DNA of 6,450 nucleotides from Gammaproteobacteria bacterium. GTDB taxonomy: Bacteria > Pseudomonadota > Gammaproteobacteria > Steroidobacterales > SZUA-146. The translations under genes and the position numbers were made by a program. Positions 1-5,436 of this stretch are shown here, piece by piece. The notes beneath the pieces were generated by a model. The model saw nothing but the letters and a program-made list of their open reading frames with translations, ran no database searches and had not been told where the DNA came from. Each line of letters starts with the position of its first letter. The stretch's first letter is position 1. The stretch spans positions 1 through 6,450 of the forward strand of contig JABDLQ010000246.1 of the NCBI GenBank assembly GCA_013002925.1, read 5' to 3'.

Positions 1-1109
1 TTGTGGTAGCTTGGATTTGCTGCGGTGCCTTCCTTGTAGCTCCAGTGGGCCGCGACACCGAGTTCTGCATGCTGATGCATCTCGTGCGTGCGGATCTGAA
101 TCTCCACCGTCTTGTGCTCAGGACCAATGACGGCGGTGTGCAGAGACTGGTAGTTATTTTCTTTAGGTGTGGCAATGTAATCGTCGAATTCTCCGGCAAG
201 ATACGGCCAGTTGCCGTGCACGATGCCCAGCACCGTGTAACAGTCTGCGACGGAATCCAGCAGCACACGCACGGCACGAACGTCGAACACCTGCTGAAAA
301 TCCAGCCCCTTGAGCTGCATTTTTCTCCAGATGCTGTAGATGTGCTTGGGGCGGCCCTGCACAGTCGCAGTGATTCCCGCGGCAGCGACCTGCGCCTCGA
401 TCCCGGCGATAACGTCGGCGATATACGCTTCCCGGTCGGTGCGCCGCTCATCCAGCCAGCGGGCAATTTTTTGATAGTCGTCCGGCTGCAAAAATCGAAA
501 TGCGAGGTCTTCCAGTTCCCACTTGATCTGCCAGATGCCCAGACGGCTGGCCAGTGGTGCAAAGATTTCCCGTGTTTCCAGTGCAATTTGTCGGCGTTCG
601 TCGGCGCTGGCTGATTTGGCCCGGCGCAGGCGATGGAGCTGGTCGGCCAGTCGCACCAGGACCAGACGCACATCTTCGGCAATCGCCAGCAGCATTTTTC
701 GTAAAGCATCTATCTGTCGTCCATCCAGGCCGGCATCCGGGTTCCAGTTTTGCGGAAAGCCAAAGTCCGATAATTTGACTATTTCACGCACCAGCGCATT
801 GAGTTCTCCACCGAAGTTTTTCTGAACCTGCGTGCGGCTGATGGCGCCGCATTTGACCAGCGGGTACAGCAAGGTGCCGGCAAGCATCGCTTCGTCCATG
901 CCAAAATCCTTGACGATGGCGGCGATTTCCTGACCCTGCTTGCGGGCGGCTTCGTAAAGCGGATTGTCGGCGATATGTGCATCGATGAGCTGCTCGACAC
1001 GCGCAGTCAGCGACGCGCTATGCGCATCGGCGTGTTTTGCTGCAACAATAGCGGGGTCGTGAAGACCACCCGGGTCATTATTGTCTGCTGGCTGATCAGT
1101 TGTGTTCAA
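1..1109 (-). CDS. relA: GTP pyrophosphokinase RelA, N-terminal half (cut by left edge)
   Basis: Seen: an uninterrupted minus-strand frame of 369 codons from a TTG at 1109 to the window edge. Residues 80-85 read LLYPLV where bifunctional Rel/SpoT proteins carry the HD metal-binding motif, so the hydrolase domain is degenerate. The synthetase domain follows, with HIYSIWRKM at 256-264, EFDD at 307-310, YQSLHT at 320-325 and, near the edge, the EIQIRT and ELGVAAHW motifs. Known: RelA transfers pyrophosphate from ATP to GDP/GTP on stalled ribosomes; the EXDD acidic motif marks the monofunctional synthetases, whereas bifunctional enzymes have RXKD. Inference: a synthetase-only RelA; the TGS, helical, zinc-finger and ACT parts (roughly half of a protein near 740 residues) lie off the left end. 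The TTG start is chosen because GGGAG sits 5 bases upstream and no in-frame ATG lies nearby; an in-frame GTG a few codons upstream is the alternative. Confidence 0.93.
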   Translation of the reverse strand, partial: MNTTDQPADNNDPGGLHDPAIVAAKHADAHSASLTARVEQLIDAHIADNPLYEAARKQGQEIAAIVKDFGMDEAMLAGTLLYPLVKCGAISRTQVQKNFGGELNALVREIVKLSDFGFPQNWNPDAGLDGRQIDALRKMLLAIAEDVRLVLVRLADQLHRLRRAKSASADERRQIALETREIFAPLASRLGIWQIKWELEDLAFRFLQPDDYQKIARWLDERRTDREAYIADVIAGIEAQVAAAGITATVQGRPKHIYSIWRKMQLKGLDFQQVFDVRAVRVLLDSVADCYTVLGIVHGNWPYLAGEFDDYIATPKENNYQSLHTAVIGPEHKTVEIQIRTHEMHQHAELGVAAHWSYKEGTAANPSYH

Positions 1110-1114
1110 AGCTA

Positions 1115-1119
1115 CTCCC
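1115..1119 (-). promoter_or_regulatory. ribosome binding site of relA
   Basis: On the minus strand GGGAG is followed by a 5-base spacer (TAGCT) and then TTG at 1109-1107. It is the main support for a TTG start codon, since no ATG is available close to the beginning of the conserved sequence. Confidence 0.5.
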
Positions 1120-1238
1120 GGACGCGTCACAGGTGTTAATCCAGATCGGATGCAATGATACGCGGTTTCTGTGGTCAGATGATGCACATAATCAGTGCTT
1201 TACTGACAGGTAATGCGTAAAATACGGTCAATCGTAAC

Positions 1239-1243
1239 GGAGG
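1239..1243 (+). promoter_or_regulatory. strong ribosome binding site of the YfaZ-type gene
   Basis: GGAGG followed by a 7-base purine-rich spacer before the ATG at 1251. It is a near-perfect Shine-Dalgarno sequence, the strongest in the window, and fixes the start codon; it suggests efficient translation of this outer-membrane protein. Confidence 0.75.
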
Positions 1244-1250
1244 GGGAAGT

Positions 1251-1907
1251 ATGGGCCACATCCAGAGGTTCCGGCACGCAATGCCGGGGGCTATTTTATC
1301 ATTGCTTTTGGCAAGCGTGCTGGCACCGTCGGCGCACGCTCAAAATGACGCGCTCAGTCTTGATTTAAATGCGGACGCGGCACGGCTGGCGTGGGCGCAC
1401 TTGATCCCGGAACGGCAAATCCGGGTCGACGCTTCCTGGTTGCATCATCAGGATCACGGCAATGTTGCCAGCGCCGGGTTTCATATTACCGGAAATGCTG
1501 CGACAGCCGAGCGGCCCATCAACGCCGGGCTCGGCGGCAGGGTGCTGTGGGCCGCCACCGAACAGCAAAATAACATCCCGCCCATGTTGATCATGACGCC
1601 CGGCGCCCTGGTCATTGCGCCGGTTCCCGACGAGGACGGTGCGGGTCTGGCTGTCGGCGGCTTTTTTGATGCCAAGATCCCGAATTACGATCGCATCGGA
1701 TTTGGCGGCCACCTGTATTTTGCTCCCGATATACTCGCGTTTGGTGACCTTGAGCAATATACGGAATTGTGGCTGTACGGCAGCTACAGTCTGCTGCGCC
1801 AGGGTGACATTTACCTGGGTGTGCGCAATGTGAAAGGCGATTTCAAGCGGGCAAGCGATTTTAATTTTGATACCGGCGTGCATGTCGGTTTCACATTAAA
1901 GTTTTAA
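1251..1907 (+). CDS. YfaZ-family outer-membrane beta-barrel protein
   Basis: Seen: 218 residues. The first 30 form a signal peptide with basic residues (HIQRFRH), a hydrophobic core (AILSLLLASVLA) and a likely signal peptidase I site after SAHA (30/31). The mature part alternates polar and hydrophobic residues, is glycine and aromatic rich, contains no long membrane helix, and ends in phenylalanine (FTLKF), as outer-membrane barrels do. The stretch HLYFAPDILAFGDLEQYTE, about residues 154-172, resembles the conserved segment of the YfaZ family before its YxGYR-like strand (here IYLGVRNVKG). Known: YfaZ proteins are uncharacterised proteins predicted to sit in the outer membrane. Inference: exported, Bam-assembled small barrel; no substrate can be assigned. 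It lies between divergent relA and yebC, 47 bases before yebC, and may be a single-gene unit. The family call rests on recalled patterns, not an alignment. Confidence 0.8.
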   Translation: MGHIQRFRHAMPGAILSLLLASVLAPSAHAQNDALSLDLNADAARLAWAHLIPERQIRVDASWLHHQDHGNVASAGFHITGNAATAERPINAGLGGRVLWAATEQQNNIPPMLIMTPGALVIAPVPDEDGAGLAVGGFFDAKIPNYDRIGFGGHLYFAPDILAFGDLEQYTELWLYGSYSLLRQGDIYLGVRNVKGDFKRASDFNFDTGVHVGFTLKF

Positions 1908-1916
1908 CGTAAACTA

Positions 1917-1922
1917 TTGACA
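1917..1922 (+). promoter_or_regulatory. possible -35 element upstream of yebC
   Basis: A perfect TTGACA hexamer lies 32 bases before the yebC start in the short gap after the YfaZ-type gene. No good -10 hexamer is found 16-18 bases downstream (AGGAAT at 1940-1945 is poor), so it may be chance. If used, it would start the yebC-ruvCAB transcript with a very short leader. Confidence 0.2.
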
Positions 1923-1954
1923 AAGAATTAGTTTGTAACAGGAATCAGGGACGC

Positions 1955-2707
1955 ATGGCAGGTCACAGTAAATGGGCAAATATCCAGCATCGCAAAGGTG
2001 CCCAGGATAAAAAACGAGGCAAATTATTTACCAAGGTGATTCGCGAAATCACCGTGGCGGCACGCATGGGCGGGGCGGATACCGATGCCAATCCACGTCT
2101 GCGCCTGGCAATCGACAAAGCGAAGGCCGTATCGATGCCCAAAGATAATATTGAGCGGGCAATAAAAAAGGCAACAGGGGATCTGGACGGCGTCAATTAC
2201 GAAGAAGTCCGCTACGAAGGCTACGGCCCGGGTGGAGCAGCGGTGATGGTCGATTGTATGACGGATAACCGTAATCGCACGGTGGCCGAAGTGCGCCACG
2301 CTTTTAGCAAAGCCGGTGGTAATCTGGGGTCCGATGGTTCGGTTGCCTACCTGTTTAATAAAGTCGGCCTGATTTCATTGCCCGGTGGCCTTGAAGAAGA
2401 CGCGGTCATGGAAGCGGCGCTGGAAGTGGGTGCGGAAGATGTCATCAACAACAGCGATGGCAGTCTCGATGTGGTAACTGACCCTGCCGGATTTGAAACG
2501 GTGCGGGACGCGCTGGTTGATGCCGGGTTTGAGCCCGAGCAGGCCGAAGTGACGATGCAGGCGACCACCTCTGCGGACCTTTCCGTCAAAGAGGCGTCCA
2601 CCATCATGAATTTACTGGAGCGACTCGAAGATCTGGACGATGTGCAGCAGGTATATTCCAACGCGGAAATTTCCGATGAGATTCTGGCGCAACTGCAAGA
2701 CGACTGA
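1955..2707 (+). CDS. yebC: YebC/PmpR (TACO1) family regulatory protein
   Basis: Seen: 250 residues, close to the usual 240-250. It opens with the family signature MAGHSKWANIQHRKGAQD, followed by the basic helical region through about residue 75 (FTKVIREI, NPRLRLAIDKAK, MPKDNIERAIKKATG). The central part includes YEGYGPGG and NRNRTVAEVRHAFSKAGGNLG, and the C-terminal part is acidic and ends in a run of D and E residues. The start is fixed by the invariant MAGHSKW; the ribosome binding site (AGGGA) is modest. Known: members have been described both as DNA-binding regulators (PmpR of Pseudomonas) and, for bacterial YebC and mitochondrial TACO1, as translation factors that help ribosomes through difficult, often proline-rich, sequences. 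The sequence alone does not decide between these. Only 6 bases separate it from ruvC, so it is very probably co-transcribed with ruvCAB, its usual neighbour in proteobacteria. Confidence 0.96.
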   Translation: MAGHSKWANIQHRKGAQDKKRGKLFTKVIREITVAARMGGADTDANPRLRLAIDKAKAVSMPKDNIERAIKKATGDLDGVNYEEVRYEGYGPGGAAVMVDCMTDNRNRTVAEVRHAFSKAGGNLGSDGSVAYLFNKVGLISLPGGLEEDAVMEAALEVGAEDVINNSDGSLDVVTDPAGFETVRDALVDAGFEPEQAEVTMQATTSADLSVKEASTIMNLLERLEDLDDVQQVYSNAEISDEILAQLQDD

Positions 2708-2713
2708 GACCGA

Positions 2714-3274
2714 ATGCCAGCGCAGCAATGGCGTCGGCAAACCGGGCATGGTTTGACTCATACCATACGCATACTGGGAATAGACCCGGGTTCGCGCGTT
2801 ACCGGCTATGGCGTGATTGATGTGCGCGGACGGGACATCAGCTACGTTGCCAGCGGCTGTATTCGCACGGCCACGCGTTCACATATCGAACGGCTCGATG
2901 TCATTGGTCAGGGCATCCGCGATGTACTTGATCGATACGCGCCGCACGAAGCGGCTGTTGAGCGAGTGTTTGTCAGCAAAAATGCAGACAGTGCGCTAAA
3001 ACTGGGTCAGGCGCGGGCAGCAGCGATTTGCCGCATTCTGGACTTCATTCGTTATGACACGATTTTTGAATACACCCCGCGTGCGATAAAGCAGGCAGCG
3101 GTCGGTTATGGTGCGGCTGACAAAGTGCAGATTCAGCATATGATCAAACACCTGCTGCAATTACGCGGAGACCTGTCGTCAGACGCAGCGGATGCGCTGG
3201 CAGTGGCGGTGTGTCATGCAAATTCGAGGAACCTCAGCAACCGCCTGGTACGGGCGGTGGATAACGCGCGATGA
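2714..3274 (+). CDS. ruvC: Holliday-junction endonuclease RuvC
   Basis: RuvC is a homodimeric, magnesium-dependent nuclease of the RNase H fold that resolves four-way recombination junctions with symmetric nicks, working with RuvAB. Seen: ILGIDPGSRVTGYGV at the start of the fold; the four acidic catalytic residues are all present at D24, E83, D157 and D160 (counted from the ATG at 2714), matching E. coli D7, E66, D138 and D141. KNADSALKLGQAR (89-101) and AIKQAAVGYG (124-133) are also intact. From the ATG the protein is 186 residues with about 17 extra N-terminal residues (MPAQQWRRQTGHG...) that the family lacks. An in-frame TTG at 2753 would give MTHTIRILGIDPGSR, closer to the normal N-terminus; neither start has a strong ribosome binding site. 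The stop overlaps the ruvA start (ATGA). Confidence 0.97.
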   Translation: MPAQQWRRQTGHGLTHTIRILGIDPGSRVTGYGVIDVRGRDISYVASGCIRTATRSHIERLDVIGQGIRDVLDRYAPHEAAVERVFVSKNADSALKLGQARAAAICRILDFIRYDTIFEYTPRAIKQAAVGYGAADKVQIQHMIKHLLQLRGDLSSDAADALAVAVCHANSRNLSNRLVRAVDNAR

Positions 3275-3861
3275 TTGGCTATCTCAAGGGCACACTGATT
3301 GCCAAGCATCCGCCGGAGTTGTTATTGGACGTTGGTGGGGTTGGTTATGAGGTCCAGGCCCCGATGTCTACTTTTTACAATTTGCCGGAGCCAGGCCAGA
3401 GCGTGGCCCTTTTCACCCATTTGGCGGTGAGCGATACCGCGCACAATTTATTCGGTTTTATGCAGGTTGAGGATCGCACCCTGTTTCGGGCGCTTATTAA
3501 AGTGTCGGGCGTGGGGCCAAAGCTGGCGCTGACGATACTGTCCGGCATTACCACCGCCGAGTTTGCCCAGGCGATTGCCGGGAGCGATACCGCAATGCTG
3601 GTGCGCTTGCCCGGAATCGGAAAAAAGACCGCCCAGCGTTTGATCATTGACATGAAAGACCCGCTCGACAAACTGGACCTGATTGCGCTGAACTCCGGTA
3701 CACCCGGCAGCAACGGGCTGGCCGGTCGCGAAGCATTCAGTGCGTTGCAGGCGTTGGGCTACAAGGATGCCGAGATACGGCGCATGCTCAAAGACCTCGA
3801 TACCGATACCTGCTCGACCGAAGAGCTGATACGCCAGGCGCTCAAAGGCAGCGCGCAGTGA
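3271..3861 (+). CDS. ruvA: Holliday-junction branch-migration complex subunit RuvA
   Basis: RuvA tetramers bind the four-way junction, hold it open and square, and load the RuvB motor. Seen: 196 residues (E. coli has 203). Domain I is an OB fold, about residues 1-63 (MIGYLKG, LLLDVGGVGYEV, FTHLAV, HNLFGF). Domain II has two helix-hairpin-helix motifs, VSGVGPKLAL (78-87) and LPGIGKKTAQR (113-123), which contact DNA backbone. Domain III, about 149-192 (REAFSALQALGY to ELIRQAL), binds RuvB. Odd: at the acidic pin, where E. coli has E55-D56, this protein has D55-T56, so one of the two acidic charges at the junction centre is missing. The start codon overlaps the ruvC stop as ATGA, so the two are probably translationally coupled. 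Linker between domains II and III is rich in G, S, N and P (about 138-148). Confidence 0.97.
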   Translation: MIGYLKGTLIAKHPPELLLDVGGVGYEVQAPMSTFYNLPEPGQSVALFTHLAVSDTAHNLFGFMQVEDRTLFRALIKVSGVGPKLALTILSGITTAEFAQAIAGSDTAMLVRLPGIGKKTAQRLIIDMKDPLDKLDLIALNSGTPGSNGLAGREAFSALQALGYKDAEIRRMLKDLDTDTCSTEELIRQALKGSAQ

Positions 3862-3893
3862 GGCAGGCAGCCATGAGCACACCATTTTTTAAT

Positions 3894-3898
3894 GAGGG
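3894..3898 (+). promoter_or_regulatory. ribosome binding site that decides the ruvB start
   Basis: GAGGG with an 8-base spacer before the ATG at 3907. It lies inside the possible upstream start codon region (ATG at 3892), which has no such site in front of it (only a T-rich tract), so it favours 3907 as the true ruvB start. Confidence 0.6.
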
Positions 3899-3906
3899 TC
3901 AGTAAT

Positions 3907-4959
3907 ATGCTGGAACAGGATCGCCTGGTCAGTGGCGCGGCAAGCGACGGCGAAGATAGCATTGAACGTGCCATACGGCCGCGCAGTTTTGATGAGTACA
4001 TTGGTCAGAGTCGGGTTAAACGGCAGATGCGTGTGTTTATCGAGGCTGCCCGCAATCGGCGCGAAGCCCTGGACCACATGCTGATTTTCGGTCCGCCCGG
4101 CCTGGGTAAGACGACGCTTGCACATATCGTTGCACATGAGATGGGGGCAAATTTGCGGCAAACGTCCGGGCCGGTGCTCGAAAAAGCCGGGGATCTGGCC
4201 GCACTGTTGACCAACCTGGAAGCGGGTGATGTGTTGTTTATTGACGAAATCCATCGCATGAGCCCGGTAATCGAAGAAGTGCTGTATCCGGCTATGGAAG
4301 ACTTCCAGCTGGATATCATGATTGGAGAAGGACCGGCGGCCCGCTCGATAAAAATAGACCTGCCACCCTTTTGCCTGGTTGGGGCCACCACCAGAGCGGG
4401 CCTGTTGACGTCGCCTCTGCGTGATCGCTTTGGCATTGTTCAGCGCCTTGAGTTTTACAATGTTGAGGAACTCAAGCGCATCGTGTTGCGATCAGCCCAT
4501 ATTTTAAATCTACCCATTGACGATGATGGTGCGGGAGCCGTGGCGGCACGTTCACGCGGGACACCGCGGGTCGCGAATCGCCTGTTGCGCCGGGTGCGGG
4601 ATTTTGCCGAAGTCAAAGCAGACGGACGGGTAACACGGGAGGTCGCGGATGCCGGGCTCAATATGCTGGAGGTCGATCCGGAAGGCTTTGACGTGATGGA
4701 TCAAAAGCTGTTGCGCACGATCATCGATAAATTCGGTGGTGGTCCGGTCGGTGTCGAGAGTCCTGCCGCGGCTATCGGCGACGAGCGCGGTACGGTCGAG
4801 GATGTCATCGAACCTTTTTTGATACAGCAGGGGTTTTTGATGCGCACGGCGCGCGGACGGGTGGCGACGGCGCGTGCCTACCAGCATTTTGGGCTGGAGC
4901 CGAAAAGTCAGGAGCCGTCCACCGTGTCGCTGTTTGACAATTTGCCTGACGACGCATAA
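3907..4959 (+). CDS. ruvB: Holliday-junction branch-migration ATPase RuvB
   Basis: RuvB is the AAA+ hexameric ring motor that pulls duplex arms through the RuvA-bound junction. Seen, counted from 3907 (350 residues): MLEQDRLVSG matches the E. coli beginning MIEADRLISA; Walker A GPPGLGKTT is at 62-70, Walker B LFIDEIHR at 110-117, the sensor 1 region GATTRAG at 159-165, the arginine finger at R174 (LRDRFG) and GTPR of the sensor 2 region at 218-221. These positions equal those of the E. coli protein, which supports this start over the in-frame ATG at 3892 that adds five residues. The C-terminal winged-helix DNA-binding domain (IDKFGGGPVG, IGDERGTVEDVIEPFLIQQGF, ARGR) is complete. The last 15 or so residues extend past the E. 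coli end and are acidic and probably flexible. It follows ruvA by 45 bases and closes the repair operon; no hairpin terminator follows. Confidence 0.97.
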   Translation: MLEQDRLVSGAASDGEDSIERAIRPRSFDEYIGQSRVKRQMRVFIEAARNRREALDHMLIFGPPGLGKTTLAHIVAHEMGANLRQTSGPVLEKAGDLAALLTNLEAGDVLFIDEIHRMSPVIEEVLYPAMEDFQLDIMIGEGPAARSIKIDLPPFCLVGATTRAGLLTSPLRDRFGIVQRLEFYNVEELKRIVLRSAHILNLPIDDDGAGAVAARSRGTPRVANRLLRRVRDFAEVKADGRVTREVADAGLNMLEVDPEGFDVMDQKLLRTIIDKFGGGPVGVESPAAAIGDERGTVEDVIEPFLIQQGFLMRTARGRVATARAYQHFGLEPKSQEPSTVSLFDNLPDDA

Positions 4960-4987
4960 GTCGTAATACATCGTTCCTTTAGCTAGA

Positions 4988-5020
4988 ATATTGATTATAA
5001 ATATCTGATAAGATATTGAT
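4988..5020 (+). repeat. 8-bp direct repeat ATATTGAT, two copies 25 bases apart
   Basis: ATATTGAT occurs at 4988-4995 and again at 5013-5020, each followed by a similar AT-rich run (TATAAATAT and ATATGAATAT). The second copy lies 2 bases before the ybgC start codon. In such AT-rich DNA an 8-base repeat could be chance; a regulator site is the alternative. Confidence 0.35.
5000..5017 (+). other. 7-bp inverted repeat just upstream of ybgC
   Basis: AATATCT-GATA-AGATATT is a perfect 7-bp stem with a 4-base loop, ending 5 bases before the ybgC ATG. As RNA it is a weak, all but GC-free hairpin with no U-run after it, so it is not a normal terminator. As DNA it is a candidate operator; as RNA it covers the place where a ribosome binding site should be. 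Confidence 0.4.
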
Positions 5021-5022
5021 AT

Positions 5023-5436
5023 ATGAATATATATAAACTAAAAGTATTCTTCGAAGATACGGATGCGGCGCAGGTTGTCTACCACGCCAACTATCTGAAG
5101 TTCTGCGATCGGGCGCGCACCGAATGGATGCGCTCCATGGGAGTGTCATTTGTAAATTTGCTGGAGCAGGAGCAAAGCACGTTTGTTGTTGTCGATATAA
5201 ACATGAAATTTCGTGGCCCTGCGCGTCTTGGAGACAGGCTTGAAGTACACTCCACGATCGTCAGCGTCGGCGCCGCGGAGTTGACCTTTGACCAGCGCGT
5301 GCAACTGGCTGAGGACTGTACATCGTTATGTGACGTCAAAGTGCGCTGCGCGTATGTGCGCAGCCCGTCGTGCCGGCCGACCCGGCTGCCGGTCACGCTA
5401 CGCTCCCGATTTAAACAAGAGGTTGGTAACGCATGA
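5023..5436 (+). CDS. ybgC: YbgC, acyl-CoA thioesterase of the tol-pal operon
   Basis: YbgC is a cytoplasmic hot-dog-fold enzyme that hydrolyses acyl-CoA esters and is encoded first in most tol-pal operons; its role there is unsettled, with links to phospholipid metabolism at the membrane. Seen: 137 residues, the usual length. The family motif FFEDTDAAQVVYHANYLKF spans residues 9-27, with the catalytic aspartate most likely D14 and H21 nearby, then DRARTEWMR (29-37), where E. coli has ERARTEMLR. Odd: residues after the aspartate read AAQ, where the common form is AGG. No clear ribosome binding site precedes the ATG; the nearest is AAGA about 9 bases upstream. The start fits the family N-terminus, and the first codons are AT-rich, which may aid initiation. 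Its stop overlaps the tolQ start as ATGA. GC content and style of the rest match neighbouring genes. Confidence 0.94.
   Translation: MNIYKLKVFFEDTDAAQVVYHANYLKFCDRARTEWMRSMGVSFVNLLEQEQSTFVVVDINMKFRGPARLGDRLEVHSTIVSVGAAELTFDQRVQLAEDCTSLCDVKVRCAYVRSPSCRPTRLPVTLRSRFKQEVGNA

Larger units (their letters stand above)
1110..1250. promoter_or_regulatory. divergent intergenic region between relA and the YfaZ-type gene
   Basis: The two flanking genes diverge, so this 141-base stretch must carry promoters for both unless one lies inside a coding region. Toward the plus-strand gene there is a TAAAAT hexamer at 1218-1223, a fair -10 element, but no convincing -35 hexamer at the right distance. A 5-bp inverted repeat, TCAGT-GCTTT-ACTGA, lies at 1192-1206 and would overlap the -35 position; it could be an operator or chance. 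I see no clear promoter on the minus strand. Confidence 0.35.
4960..5022 (+). promoter_or_regulatory. AT-rich leader and probable promoter of the tol-pal operon
   Basis: This 63-base gap is far richer in A and T than the flanking genes. It contains a good -10 hexamer, TAGAAT at 4984-4989, and a second candidate, TATAAA at 4996-5001, though neither has a strong -35 partner at 16-18 bases. A perfect TTGACA at 4934-4939, within the ruvB 3' end, has only a poor -10 (near 4956-4962). A change of function from DNA repair to envelope genes and the lack of overlap argue for a new transcription start here, but the exact elements are not resolved. Confidence 0.4.

Noticed and set aside
3..614. A 203-codon plus-strand open frame opposite relA
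   Set aside because: The minus strand here encodes conserved RelA synthetase motifs without interruption; the plus-strand frame has no recognisable domain and is a by-product of GC-rich coding sequence.
1365..1883. A 172-codon minus-strand frame inside the YfaZ-type gene
   Set aside because: It lies wholly antisense to a gene with a strong ribosome binding site, signal peptide and barrel pattern, and its own translation shows no family features.
1908..1954. Possible terminator after the YfaZ-type gene
   Set aside because: No GC-rich stem followed by a T run is present, so read-through into yebC cannot be excluded.
3885..3890. T run before ruvB as a terminator
   Set aside because: The six T bases are not preceded by a stable stem, and the gene order requires read-through from ruvA to ruvB.
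3892..3906. ruvB start at 3892
   Set aside because: It lacks a ribosome binding site, adds five residues outside the family N-terminus, and shifts the Walker and arginine-finger positions away from the E. coli numbering that 3907 reproduces exactly.
3448..4436. Several minus-strand frames of 112-145 codons under ruvA and ruvB
   Set aside because: They mirror conserved RuvA and RuvB codons, overlap one another and show no domain or ribosome binding site.
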